NCBI RefSeq assembly: GCF_039537505.1
Contig: NZ_BAABAQ010000009.1
Coordinates: 124,001 to 188,000, forward strand
Direction of reading: 5' to 3'
Origin: Streptosporangium oxazolinicum
Lineage (GTDB): Bacteria > Actinomycetota > Actinomycetes > Streptosporangiales > Streptosporangiaceae
DNA length: 64,000 bases
Below, one piece after another: positions 33,320-45,257 of this stretch. Each line of letters begins with the position of its first letter. Position 1 is the stretch's first letter. The notes beneath the pieces were generated by a model. That model was not told where the DNA came from. It ran no database searches and saw nothing but the letters and a program-made list of their open reading frames with translations. Position numbers and translations under genes: made by a program.

Positions 33320-34576
33320 GTGAAGGAGATTTCCTCGCGGTCCGGGGGCGTGGCGGCGGAAGACGCCGGGAACACCGACCGGGTCCGGGCAGGTGGCGCC
33401 AGCGTAGACCAGGTCCGGGCACGTGGTGCCGGAGAGGACATCGCCCAGGCGCGGTCCGGGGGGACGGATTCGGTTCGGGCTCGTGACGGGGGGACGGATT
33501 CGGCTCGGGCTCCTGTCGGGGACACGGATTCGGCTCGGGCTCCTGTCGGGGACACGGATTCGGCGCGGGTCGGGGACGACGACCTGGCTCGGGCGCGCGG
33601 TGGGGACGACGCCGCGTTCACCCGCCTCGTGGAGCCGTTGCGTCGCGAACTGCACGCCCACTGCTACCGCATGCTCGGCTCCACCCACGACGCCGACGAC
33701 GCCCTGCAGGACGCCCTGCTGCGGGCCTGGCGCGGACTCGGGCGCTTCGAGGGGCGCAGCTCGCTGCGCTCGTGGCTCTACACCGTGGCCACCCGCACCT
33801 GCCTGGACGTCGTCGCCGCCCGCGGCAGGCGGGCACTGCCCGTCGATCTCGGCCCCTCCAGCGAGCGCGTCGTGCCCGGCGACCCCCCGGTGGCCGACAT
33901 CGCCTGGCTGGGCCCCTACCCCGACGCGGGTCTCACCGACGCCCCGGCCGGCCCGGACACGCGCTACGAGCAGCGCGAGGCCGTCGAACTCGCCTTCGTC
34001 GCCGCCCTGCAGCACCTGCCGGGCAACCAGCGGGCGGCGCTGCTGCTGTTCGAGGTCCTCGGCTTCTCCGCCGCGGAGATCGCCACCACGATGGACACCA
34101 CCATCACGTCGGTGAACAGCGCCCTGGCACGGGCCCGCAAGGTCGTCGCGGACAAGGTCTTCCCCCGTACCCAGCAGCTGACGCTGCGGAAGATCGGCGA
34201 CGCCCGCGTACGGGAGATCGTCGCCGACTACTCCTCCGCGCTGGAACGCGGAGACGCCGACGCCCTGGTCGCGCTGCTGACCGAGGACGTCACCTGGTCG
34301 ATGCCGCCGATGGCGCACTGGTACCGCGGCCTGGAGGCCGTCACCGACTTCGCCGTACGGGTCCCGCTGACCAGCTGCGGAAGCTGGAGGCACCTCCCGG
34401 TCAGCGCGAACGGCCAAGCCGCCGTGGGCGGCTACCGCTGGGACGCCGCCTCCGCAGCCCACCTCGCCTGGGCGATCAACGTGTTCACCCTGCGCGGCGA
34501 GCGGATCGCCGACATAACCTCGTTCATCGGCCCTGAGCACTTCGTCTCGTTCGGACTGCCCGCCTCGCTGCCCTGA
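33320..34576 (+). CDS. ECF-type sigma factor, TIGR02960-like, with SnoaL-like C-terminus
   Basis: Region 2 (HCYRMLGSTHDADDALQDAL) and region 4 (HLPGNQRAALLLFEVLGFSA then TSVNSALARARK) of sigma-70 are clear, followed by a SnoaL-like domain (DYSSALERGDADALVALLTE) as in the TIGR02960/SigG group, which lack a separate anti-sigma factor. A GTG at 33320 begins the longest reasonable frame; its first 95 residues are low-complexity and include a 30-bp tandem repeat, so the true start may lie nearer 33585. It should direct RNA polymerase to stress promoters. Confidence 0.82.
   Translation: MKEISSRSGGVAAEDAGNTDRVRAGGASVDQVRARGAGEDIAQARSGGTDSVRARDGGTDSARAPVGDTDSARAPVGDTDSARVGDDDLARARGGDDAAFTRLVEPLRRELHAHCYRMLGSTHDADDALQDALLRAWRGLGRFEGRSSLRSWLYTVATRTCLDVVAARGRRALPVDLGPSSERVVPGDPPVADIAWLGPYPDAGLTDAPAGPDTRYEQREAVELAFVAALQHLPGNQRAALLLFEVLGFSAAEIATTMDTTITSVNSALARARKVVADKVFPRTQQLTLRKIGDARVREIVADYSSALERGDADALVALLTEDVTWSMPPMAHWYRGLEAVTDFAVRVPLTSCGSWRHLPVSANGQAAVGGYRWDAASAAHLAWAINVFTLRGERIADITSFIGPEHFVSFGLPASLP
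33460..33566 (+). repeat. 30-bp imperfect tandem repeat
   Basis: About three and a half copies of a unit containing ACGGATTCGGCTCGGGCTC repeat with a 30-base period; in frame this gives repeated DTDSARAPVG. The copies near 33494-33553 are nearly identical, indicating recent expansion. Confidence 0.8.
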
Positions 34577-34729
34577 CCGGGAGCGGCGGTCTCACCCGAC
34601 CCGGTGGTCCCGGCCGGGCGAGGATCGACGTCGCGCGGTCGTGGAACCGGCCGCCACCGGCGACCGGCCCCGATGTCGCCGTGACGCCTCCGTGAGGGGA
34701 TCATCGGCCCGGCGGTCCGCCCGGGTGGC

Positions 34730-35020
34730 TCAGCTGAGCCGCTGGTCCAGGTGGAACGTCACCTCGACGCCGGCCTGGCTCTTGCCGATGAGCTTGCACA
34801 ACGCCGCCCTGATGGGAAGCCAGTGCGGGCCGTTGCCCGACGGCATGAGGGTGGCGGTGAACGGGTGACCGTCGATCGTCCCGCCGACCTTCACCGCCCG
34901 CCTCGTCCCGAGGAGTTCGGCGGAGCCCGGCACGGTCACGAAGGTGGCGAAGGCCCCGTCCTTCTCGATCGGTGCGGTGAAGGTGTGGTCGAGCGATTGT
35001 GCGGGCTTCTGGGTGGGCAT
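34730..35020 (-). CDS. DUF1905 domain protein
   Basis: The 96-residue protein fits DUF1905: FTAPIEKDGAFATFVTVPGS, then GTRRAVKVGGTIDGHPF and a C-terminal KLIGKSQAGVEVTFHLD. These small beta-barrel proteins have no established function. AGGAGACGAAG precedes ATG 35020. Confidence 0.85.
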   Translation of the reverse strand: MPTQKPAQSLDHTFTAPIEKDGAFATFVTVPGSAELLGTRRAVKVGGTIDGHPFTATLMPSGNGPHWLPIRAALCKLIGKSQAGVEVTFHLDQRLS

Positions 35021-35262
35021 CTTCGTCTCCTGAGGTCGTCTGCCGATGGCGTGCCGCGGCCGGTCGGAGAGGTGACTCCCTGGACGGGGCGGAATCATCG
35101 CCCGCGAGCGAGAATTCTTCGCGAACCGTCACAGGGGCGGCGGCCGGGGTCCTCGACGGTGTTCGCACGACCGCCGCCGCGGATCGCCCACGCCCGGCGC
35201 GACGTCGTCGTCACGGCACGGATCGTCCTCCACGTCGTCTCACCCGGCGGGATCGGCGCCCT

Positions 35263-36540
35263 TCAGGTCTGGCGGACCGGTGAGCCACCGGCCACCCCCC
35301 GGTCGTCGGGACGGTCGTCGGGCCGGTCGTCCGAGCGGGCGTCGTTCACCCGCAGGGCCCCCGGCAGGGAGAAGAGCAGCAGGCCGCCACCGGCCGCGAT
35401 GACCACGAAGACCATGGACAACCCGAAGGTCTCGGTGAGGGGACCCACGATGATCGGCGCACTGATCGTCCCGATCCTCGCCAGGGTGGAGACGATGGAG
35501 GCCGTCGTCGCGGGAGCGATGCCGTGCCGTACCGACATCTGGTCGGCCGCCCCGTAGAGCAGGGGGAAGACCGGCCCGGCGCCCAGACCGGCGAGGGCGA
35601 TGGCGGCGAGCGCCCACCACACCGGCCCCCCGGCGACGGCCGTCAGCAGGCCGGCGAGCATGGCCAGGGTGATCGTCGCGCTGGAGACGGAGCTCACGAC
35701 CACGACGCCGACCCGCCTGCTGAGCGTGTCGAGGACCAGCCGGGACGCCACCACGCCGACCGTGAACGCCAGCGTCCCCGACGCCGCGACCCCGGTCTCC
35801 GCCTGGAAACCCCTGCTGAGGAGCAGGCCCGTCCACTCCTGGCCGGGGCCCTCGACGTAGCTGACGGCGAGGGCGGCCACCCCCAGCACCAGCAGGACGT
35901 GCCGCAGGCGCTTCCGGTCCGAGCCGTGCGTCGCGGCGCCCGGCCCGTTCGCGGACGCGGACCCGGGACCGGCCGTCTCCGACCGGTCCCGGTACCGGCG
36001 GGTCAGTACGGTGAGCTGCAGGGCGAACGCGGCCGACGCGACCACGGCGACATGGACGACGATCGGCACCCCGAGGGCGGCCGCGGTGACTCCCAGGACA
36101 CCCGCCGCGGCCATGGACAGCGACCATGTCGCGTGTACCCGCCCCATGATGGGTGTGTCGGTGCTCTGCTGGATCCGTACCGAGAAGGCGTTCATGGAGA
36201 CGTCGTGAAGACCGTCGACGAATCCCATCAGGAACAGTGCCGTCCCGAGCAGGACCAGCTCGGGCGCCGAGGCCACCGAAATCGTCAGCAGGGCGTATCC
36301 GCAACCGGCCGTCGCCGTCGCCCCCACCTCGCCGAACTTCCTGACCAGCAACGGGGCGGCCACCGAACCGATCATCCCGCCGAGGGCGGCGGCGAACAGC
36401 ACCACCCCGAACGTGACCTCACTCGCGCCAACCCGGTCCGCGATTTCCGGATATCTGGTGAGCAAACTGCCATACAGCGCACCATTGACCGCGAACGCCA
36501 AGGCAGGCTTTAACCAGACAGGAATATAGTAATGGCGCAT
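35263..36540 (-). CDS. MFS transporter
   Basis: The 425-residue protein has twelve hydrophobic helices, with GSLLTRYPEIADRVGASE and a central Arg-rich loop, in the style of sugar or drug efflux MFS proteins (FucP/YbjJ-like). AAGGAGAATA precedes the ATG at 36540. The C-terminal tail is Asp/Arg-rich with DDRPDDRPDDR. Substrate unknown. About 240 bases of AT-richer upstream sequence probably hold its promoter. Confidence 0.82.
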   Translation of the reverse strand: MRHYYIPVWLKPALAFAVNGALYGSLLTRYPEIADRVGASEVTFGVVLFAAALGGMIGSVAAPLLVRKFGEVGATATAGCGYALLTISVASAPELVLLGTALFLMGFVDGLHDVSMNAFSVRIQQSTDTPIMGRVHATWSLSMAAAGVLGVTAAALGVPIVVHVAVVASAAFALQLTVLTRRYRDRSETAGPGSASANGPGAATHGSDRKRLRHVLLVLGVAALAVSYVEGPGQEWTGLLLSRGFQAETGVAASGTLAFTVGVVASRLVLDTLSRRVGVVVVSSVSSATITLAMLAGLLTAVAGGPVWWALAAIALAGLGAGPVFPLLYGAADQMSVRHGIAPATTASIVSTLARIGTISAPIIVGPLTETFGLSMVFVVIAAGGGLLLFSLPGALRVNDARSDDRPDDRPDDRGVAGGSPVRQT

Positions 36541-36784
36541 TATTCTCCTTGCTCTTACGAACTCGGGCATCTTATAGGGATAAGAACCAGAGCCATAAAG
36601 CGCGGAGTATCACGTTTCCGCTGTTTTCGTATTCGCGATCGAAGGCAGCTACCCGAAGGGCGGAATGATCCAGGAGAAAGCCGGTGTCGCCGTTCGCCGG
36701 TCCGGCCGGCTCGGGGAGAACGGGGCAAACCGCCGCCGACCGCTGGACCCCGCGAAAGGGCCACCGCGTTTCCTGCCGACGCCC

Positions 36785-37117
36785 CTACCGCTCCCGGTAA
36801 AGCACGAGGTGTTCGTGGTAGAGGACACCGTCACGGACGTCGCCGGTGGCCGTGAAGCCGGTGTCGTCGACGTAGTCGATGTGATCGCCGGTGACGGTGT
36901 AGCGGCCGGTGTAGGCGCGTTCGCGGCCGTCGCGCTCCTCCTCGTACCGGCCGTTGGGCAGGAGTTCCTGCCGGATGCGGCCGTCGGCGGTCACCCACAT
37001 GCCCACGTGGGGGTGGCCACCGGCGCCGCGGGCCGGTGCCCCGCCGGGCTCAGGGCTGGAACACGCGGTGGTCAGCATGGTGAGCAGGCTGAGCGCGAAC
37101 AGCACGTTCGGTTTCAC
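36785..37117 (-). CDS. Atu4866-domain lipoprotein
   Basis: The 110-residue protein has a signal peptide with lipobox LTTAC (Cys at about 19) and a Atu4866 domain: GMWVTADGRIRQELLPNGRY, GRYTVTGDHIDYVDDTGFTA and a DGVLYHEHLVLYR end. Members of this family are small and of unknown function, often near reductases. Expected on the outer face of the membrane. Confidence 0.82.
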   Translation of the reverse strand: MKPNVLFALSLLTMLTTACSSPEPGGAPARGAGGHPHVGMWVTADGRIRQELLPNGRYEEERDGRERAYTGRYTVTGDHIDYVDDTGFTATGDVRDGVLYHEHLVLYRER

Positions 37118-37129
37118 GGAAGTGGCCTT

Positions 37130-37300
37130 CCTGGTCGGGGCCGAGGGCGGCGATCTCGCCGCCCCGGACAGGCAGGTCGTCCTCGGGCGGGACGCCGAGC
37201 CGGGGATCCACGGTGACGATCGTGGCGCCGGTGAGCGGGACGTGCCGACCGGGGGCGGCGACCTGGCGGCGCGGCCGGTCGAGTCGCGTGCCGGCGTTCA
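37130..37300 (-). pseudogene. N-terminal fragment of an amidohydrolase
   Basis: The minus-strand frame encodes PLTGATIVTVDPRLGVPPED, then LPVRGGEIAALGPD, the typical beginning of cytosine-deaminase-like amidohydrolases. It then runs into the Atu4866 gene region without the metal-binding HxH motif. A truncated remnant. Confidence 0.6.
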
Positions 37301-37459
37301 CGAGACCTTCTCCCTCGGTGCGGCACGGGTTCGGCCGCTCACAGGTCTGAGTCTGTCCAGGTCGACCGCCGGGAAGAAGGCCGCCGGTTTCCTGGGAGTG
37401 CCACACCCAGGAAGACACGCGTCCCGGCCGGCGCGGACGGAAGGACGCCGGGCAGGCCG

Positions 37460-37489
37460 GTCTTGACACCGGCGTCACACTGTCAAGAC
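37460..37489. promoter_or_regulatory. 9-bp inverted repeat, candidate operator
   Basis: GTCTTGACA at 37460-37468 and TGTCAAGAC at 37481-37489 are a perfect inverted repeat with a 12-base spacer. A second palindrome, TGACAC and GTGTCA around TGTC, lies at 37632-37647, 36 bases before the XRE regulator start. Both share TGACA-type half sites and could be operators of that regulator. Confidence 0.5.
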
Positions 37490-37682
37490 GACGGGCACGT
37501 GGCCCGGGAGCGTTACGCGCACGAGAACACGGCGCCGTGCGGTGCGGCCAGAGCTCGTAGCGGCCGGTACCGACGTTCACCCGTCTGAGATCACGGCCTC
37601 GAACCTCGTCGGAGTCCCCGGAAAGCCCCGCTGACACTGTCGTGTCACGGCTGACCCGGAATCCATCGTCTAGCTTGGGAAA

Positions 37683-38531
37683 ATGTCCAAAAGCACACCT
37701 TTGGCAGAATTCCTGCGTGCCCGTCGTGAGGCTCTCACCCCACAGGACGCCGGCCTGCCGGAGTACGGGCGGCGCCGGGTGAAGGGGCTGCGCCGCGAGG
37801 AAGTGGCGATGCTGGCGGGCATGAGCGGCGACTACTACGTACGGCTTGAGCAGGGCCGGGAGTCGAACCCCTCGCCGAGGGTGGTCGAGGCGGTGGCACG
37901 CGCCCTCGGCCTGGACGAGGAGGCCACCGAGCACCTGCGCCGCCTGGTCCGGCCCGCCTCCCGGCGTCGAGACGACGCCGAGGACCGTGTCAGCCCGCAG
38001 CTGCTGCGGTTGATGGACGGCTGGCCCGCCTCGCCGGCGTTCGTGCTGGGCCCCGCCCTGGACATCCTGGCCGCCAACGCGCTCGCCACCGCCCTCCACG
38101 AGGGGTTCGCCTCCGGCAATCTGGCCCGCATGGTGTTCACCGACCCCGCGGGGCGGACGTTCTACCGCGACTGGGAGCGGGCCGCGCGCTCCTGCGTGGC
38201 CGAACTGCGAGCCGCCCACGGCCACGATCCGGAGTCCGCGCGCGTCAACCGGCTCGTCGACGAGCTCAGCTCGGCCAGCCCCGTGTTCGCCGGCCTGTGG
38301 GCCCGCCACGAGGTGAGGTCGAAGACGCAGGGGGTCAAGCACCTGCGACATCCGCGCGTGGGGGACCTGGCCGTCCAGTTCTCCTCCTTCACCGTCAACG
38401 GCGCCCCGCACCAGCAGTTCGTCGTCTATCAGGCCGAACCCGCCTCGGCGACCGCGGCCGCCTTCGAGTGGCTGCGCCCGCCGGCCGCGCGGGAGACGGA
38501 AAGACCGCCGCGGGCCCGTCAGGCGACCTGA
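37683..38531 (+). CDS. XRE regulator with MmyB-like ligand domain
   Basis: The 282-residue protein has FLRARREALTPQDAGLP, RRRVKGLRREEVAMLAGMSG and DYYVRLEQGRESNPS, a classic helix-turn-helix of the MmyB-like class, followed by an MmyB-like ligand-binding domain (ILAANALATAL, then HPRVGDLAVQFSSF). Usually an autorepressor or activator of a neighbouring dehydrogenase or hydrolase gene. Here the amidohydrolase remnant upstream may have been the target. Confidence 0.88.
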   Translation: MSKSTPLAEFLRARREALTPQDAGLPEYGRRRVKGLRREEVAMLAGMSGDYYVRLEQGRESNPSPRVVEAVARALGLDEEATEHLRRLVRPASRRRDDAEDRVSPQLLRLMDGWPASPAFVLGPALDILAANALATALHEGFASGNLARMVFTDPAGRTFYRDWERAARSCVAELRAAHGHDPESARVNRLVDELSSASPVFAGLWARHEVRSKTQGVKHLRHPRVGDLAVQFSSFTVNGAPHQQFVVYQAEPASATAAAFEWLRPPAARETERPPRARQAT

Positions 38532-38611
38532 CCACCCTCGGACCGCCCCGGGGGAGGCGAGGCCCGCACGCCCGGCCCGTTCCGGTGCCTCGGCGGTCCG
38601 TACGCGCCCCG

Positions 38612-41845
<3,234 letters not shown>

Positions 41846-41856
41846 CGTGTCACTCC

Positions 41857-41896
41857 ATGATCGGGTGACCGGGTTTCACCCCGGTCACCCGATCAT
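41857..41896 (-). terminator. 17-bp perfect hairpin
   Basis: Arms 41857-41873 and 41880-41896 are perfectly complementary with a 6-base loop. It lies 19 bases after the stop of the small basic protein gene (minus strand) and just upstream of the tricorn gene, so it probably terminates the former. Confidence 0.75.
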
Positions 41897-41915
41897 GATT
41901 TCACGCCCTCGGCGG

Positions 41916-42095
41916 TCAGACGGCCCGCCCGCCCTGGTAGGCGGACCCCGTCTCCTGCGGCCTGGCCTCGGGCTGCTCGCCCTGCTTCTTCCCTTCCTTC
42001 GCCGATCGTGTCGCCTTGATCGCGGCCTTCTTGCTCTTCCCCGAGCCCTTCGCGGCCTTGTTCTTGGAATCCTTGGCGTCCTTGGAGTCCGTCAT
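41916..42095 (-). CDS. Small Lys-rich protein (59 aa)
   Basis: The 59-residue protein is strongly basic (DSKNKAAKGSGKSKKAAIK) and disordered, with a GGGGGA-type ribosome site before ATG 42095. No family is recognised. Histone-like or nucleic-acid-binding function is possible from composition alone. Confidence 0.55.
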   Translation of the reverse strand: MTDSKDAKDSKNKAAKGSGKSKKAAIKATRSAKEGKKQGEQPEARPQETGSAYQGGRAV

Positions 42096-42510
42096 CGTTT
42101 CCCCCGTTGTGCTTGATGGACGATGCCGTTGATTAGGCATTCAAAGAGGTTTAGTACCCTTTACGGACATCAATCATCCACGATGCGTGGCGAATCAAAC
42201 ACGGAGTGTGCTCGGGTGGCGCGGCGGGTCCAGCGGGTGCCGGCCGGGGCGGTCGGGGGCAGCCCGGGGCGGGCCGGAAATCCGGTTGCGGTTCCGCCCG
42301 GCCGTACCCGACCATGAACGCATGTTCCGGCACGCCATCCTCGCGACGCCCGCCACCGCGGGCGCGCCGGGGCGTGCCCCGATGTCCGCCGCGTCGCGGC
42401 TCGACGGCGCGGAGCGCTGACCCCTTCCCGTGAGTCCCGGTGACCCGGCGGGGAGGGGTCGGCCGAGCACGGGTCGCCGTCACAGGCGAGCATCGAGGGA
42501 AAGAACAGTC

Positions 42511-43683
42511 ATGGCCAAGCAGGCCTACGTGCGGAACAAGCCGCACCTCAACATCGGCACGATGGGACACGTCGACCACGGCAAGACCACGCTCACCGCG
42601 GCCATCACCAAGGTGCTCAGCGAGCGGGGCGGCGCGAGGTACGTGCCGTTCGACCGGATCGACCGGGCCCCCGAGGAGGCGACGCGGGGCATCACCATCA
42701 ACATCTCCCACGTCGAGTACGAGACGGCCGCGCGGCACTACGCGCACGTGGACATGCCCGGCCACGCCGACTACGTGAAGAACATGATCACGGGGGCGGC
42801 GCAGCTCGACGGGGCGATCCTGGTGGTGTCCGCGCTGGACGGGATCATGCCGCAGACTCGCGAGCACGTGCTGCTCGCACGGCGGGTGGGCGTCGAGTAC
42901 GTCGTGGTCGCGCTCAACAAGTCCGACGGGGCCGACCCGGAGCTGGCCGACCTCGTCGAGCTGGAGCTGCGGGACCTGCTCGCCGAGCACGGCTACCTGG
43001 ACGTGCCCGTCGTCAGGGTGTCCGGGCTGCGGGCGCTGGAGGGCGACCCGGAGTGGGTGGCGTCGGTCGAGGCGCTGCTCCAGGCGGTCGACGACCACGT
43101 CCCGGTGCCGGTCCGCTACACCGGCGCCCCGTTCCTGCTCCCGGTGGAGAACGTGCTCACCGTCACCGGGCGGGGCACGGTCGTCACCGGGGCGATCGAG
43201 CGCGGCACGGTCAGGGTCGGCGACACCGTCCAGGCCGTCGGGCTCGGCGAGGGCTTCACCGCCGTCGTCACCGGGGTCGAGACCTTCGGCAAGACCATGG
43301 AGCGGGGCGAGGCCGGTGACAACGCGGCGCTGCTGCTGCGCGGGGTCCGGCGCGAGCAGGTACGGCGCGGCCAGGTGCTGGCCGCCCCCGGCACCCAGAC
43401 CGCCCACCGCGCCTTCACCGCCCGCGTCTACCTCCTGACCGGGCAGGAGGGCGGGCGGAACGGCGCCGTCGCGACGGGTTACCGCCCGCAGTTCTACCTG
43501 CGGACGACCGACGTGCCGGGCCGGATGGACCTGGGCGGCACCGGCCTCGCGCTGCCCGGCGAGACGGTCGAGGTGACCGTCGAGCTCGGCAGGCCGGTGG
43601 CGGTGGAGGCCGGTCTCGGCTTCGCGATCCGCGAGGGCGGCAGGACGGTCGGCGCGGGCACGGTGACGGCCCCGCTCGACTGA
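42511..43683 (+). CDS. Divergent EF-Tu paralogue
   Basis: The 390-residue GTPase has GHVDHGKT, RGITIN, DMPGHADYVKNMITGA and NKSD (usual NKCD), then EF-Tu domains 2 and 3. Two substitutions, DCPG to DMPG and NKCD to NKSD, and many changes elsewhere separate it from housekeeping EF-Tu; Streptomyces also carry a divergent third EF-Tu. It stands alone, away from rpsL-rpsG-fusA. It may act under stress or give resistance to EF-Tu-targeting antibiotics (inferred). Confidence 0.9.
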   Translation: MAKQAYVRNKPHLNIGTMGHVDHGKTTLTAAITKVLSERGGARYVPFDRIDRAPEEATRGITINISHVEYETAARHYAHVDMPGHADYVKNMITGAAQLDGAILVVSALDGIMPQTREHVLLARRVGVEYVVVALNKSDGADPELADLVELELRDLLAEHGYLDVPVVRVSGLRALEGDPEWVASVEALLQAVDDHVPVPVRYTGAPFLLPVENVLTVTGRGTVVTGAIERGTVRVGDTVQAVGLGEGFTAVVTGVETFGKTMERGEAGDNAALLLRGVRREQVRRGQVLAAPGTQTAHRAFTARVYLLTGQEGGRNGAVATGYRPQFYLRTTDVPGRMDLGGTGLALPGETVEVTVELGRPVAVEAGLGFAIREGGRTVGAGTVTAPLD

Positions 43684-43710
43684 GACGGGCCCGCGCGATC
43701 CGGTACGAGC

Positions 43711-43779
43711 CGCGCCGGTGACGTCCCCGCCCCCCGTATGGCGAGTCGCCGTACGGGGGCGGGTGACGTCACCGGCGCG
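43711..43779 (+). terminator. Long hairpin after EF-Tu paralogue
   Basis: An outer 15-bp perfect stem (43711-43725 with 43765-43779) encloses a second GC-rich stem of about 12 bp with one bulge. It begins 28 bases after the EF-Tu stop and should be a strong terminator. Confidence 0.8.
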
Positions 43780-43830
43780 AAGCCCGTCACGCTCGCGAAG
43801 CCCGTCACGCTCGCGAAGCCCGTCACGCTC
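43777..43830 (+). repeat. 18-bp tandem repeat, three copies
   Basis: GCGAAGCCCGTCACGCTC repeats exactly at 43777-43794, 43795-43812 and 43813-43830, directly after the terminator. Further degenerate repeats (TCTCGTTCGTGCGCCGCTCTCG twice in 43858-43950) follow before the next gene. Too short and spacerless for CRISPR. Confidence 0.85.
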
Positions 43831-43959
43831 GCGAGGACGGCCGGTGGCGCGGCCCAGAGCTCTCGTTCGTGCGCCGCTCTCGCCGTCCGAGGCTCTCGCT
43901 CACGCCTCGCCCTCGCCATCCTGGGTTCTCGTTCGTGCGCCGCTCTCGTTGTCCGGGGC

Positions 43960-44415
43960 TCACGCCTCGCTCTCGCCGTCCGGGGCCCCGGCGAGGGCGC
44001 GCGCGGCCGCCGCGTCGCGCACGCTCATGCCCTCGTAACCGCTGAGCCGGTGCTGCTCGGCCTGGTCGTCGATCCACCGGCCGTGCGCCTCCCACGCGGC
44101 CTGCTTGCTCGTGCCCAGGGCCGCGCCGATCTGCGACCACGACGCGCCCACGGCTCGCGCGGAGCGTACGGCGAGCTGGCGCCCGTAGCCCGCCTTGCGG
44201 GCGACCACCTCCCCGAGGGCGAGGAGCTCCAGCACCTCGTCGCGGGTGAGGGACGGTGTCTCGGGATCGGCGGGGTCGTTGGGGTCGTCGGGGTGCTCTC
44301 CGCCGGTGGCGTCACCCGCCGCCGGGGCCAGGGCGTCGCGCACGCGGAGCTCGTCGTAGCGGGCGGCGGCGGTCAGGAGCGTGAAGTCGCCTTCGAGGCT
44401 GTCTGGTGTGAACAT
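43960..44415 (-). CDS. HTH DNA-binding protein
   Basis: The 151-residue protein has a helix-turn-helix SARAVGASWSQIGAALGTS followed by KQAAWEAHGRWID, seen in small actinomycete regulators. An inverted repeat CGTCAAG/CTTGACG (44445-44451 and 44456-44462) lies 30 bases upstream of the start and may be its autoregulatory operator. Confidence 0.75.
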   Translation of the reverse strand: MFTPDSLEGDFTLLTAAARYDELRVRDALAPAAGDATGGEHPDDPNDPADPETPSLTRDEVLELLALGEVVARKAGYGRQLAVRSARAVGASWSQIGAALGTSKQAAWEAHGRWIDDQAEQHRLSGYEGMSVRDAAAARALAGAPDGESEA

Positions 44416-44746
44416 GCCCCCAGCATTTCGTCAAGTTCCCCTGACGTCAAGAAGGCTTGACGATCCATTGTCGCCGGACGTGGTGGTGGCGTCACGAAAA
44501 GTGGCCGCGACCTGCCGGGCGGCGTGATGGGGAAGGTCAGGAGCGGTGGAATGTCGAGATCGCGGAGAAGGCTGGGAATCGCCCGACACTCCGGCCGGTG
44601 CCGCGCCGGCCCCGTGCGAGGGCATGATCGCGTGCTTGGATTGCGCCCGTGAAAAGAAGAGGTAAATCGAAGCCATGTGAAAGGATAATGATCTTCACGA
44701 TTGGGCAGAACGTCCGCACACGGCTTGCGTTCCGGGGAGGTGATGC
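44416..44746. promoter_or_regulatory. Divergent control region with CGTCAAG repeats
   Basis: This region between the HTH gene and the DUF3040 gene holds CGTCAAG at 44429-44435 and an inverted CGTCAAG-AAGG-CTTGACG at 44445-44462, likely operator sequence. The rest shows no gene; GGGGAGGTGATGC before 44747 is the downstream ribosome site. Confidence 0.5.
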
Positions 44747-45034
44747 ATGGCCTGGTCACAAGACGAGGAGCGCATGCTGCTGCAGATCGAGCGCCACCTC
44801 ATCGATGAGGATCCACGGCTCGCCGCGCGGCTGGAGTCGTTCAACGAGCGCGTCCAGCGCAAGGAGGGCGGCGGTCGCAGGCGTGGCACCAAGAAGGGGC
44901 GGGGACGCTCCTCCAGGCGTCTCCGCCGCTCGACGGTCATCATCATGTTCAGCTGGTTGCTGATCGCGACGTTGATCGCCACGCTTCTCATCATGGTCCT
45001 GCGGCACGAGGCGGTCGCGGCGCTCCCGTTGTGA
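44747..45034 (+). CDS. DUF3040 membrane protein
   Basis: The 95-residue protein has the DUF3040 lead SQDEERMLLQIERHLIDEDP, then a basic Arg/Lys linker and one hydrophobic segment (VIIMFSWLLIATLIATLLIM). Function is unknown. Expected to sit in the cytoplasmic membrane. Confidence 0.82.
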   Translation: MAWSQDEERMLLQIERHLIDEDPRLAARLESFNERVQRKEGGGRRRGTKKGRGRSSRRLRRSTVIIMFSWLLIATLIATLLIMVLRHEAVAALPL

Positions 45035-45257
45035 TCGCGACCGCCGGGGTGACGGGTGACCTCGTGCGGGTGCCGGTCGCCCCCGGCCGCGTATAGATCT
45101 TCGGGACGTGGACGCCCCGGCGGATCACCGCCGGGAAGGCCGGGAACGAGGAGACAGGGGTCTGGGGGGATCTGGACGGGCGGGACCACTCCCATCGGGT
45201 GCCCGCCTGGCTTATCGGCTGCCCGCCCGGGGACCGCTGCCCGCCCGGGGACCGCTG

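Noticed and set aside
43777..43830. Short exact repeats considered as CRISPR
   Set aside because: The 18-bp units are head-to-tail without spacers and no cas gene is present in the window.
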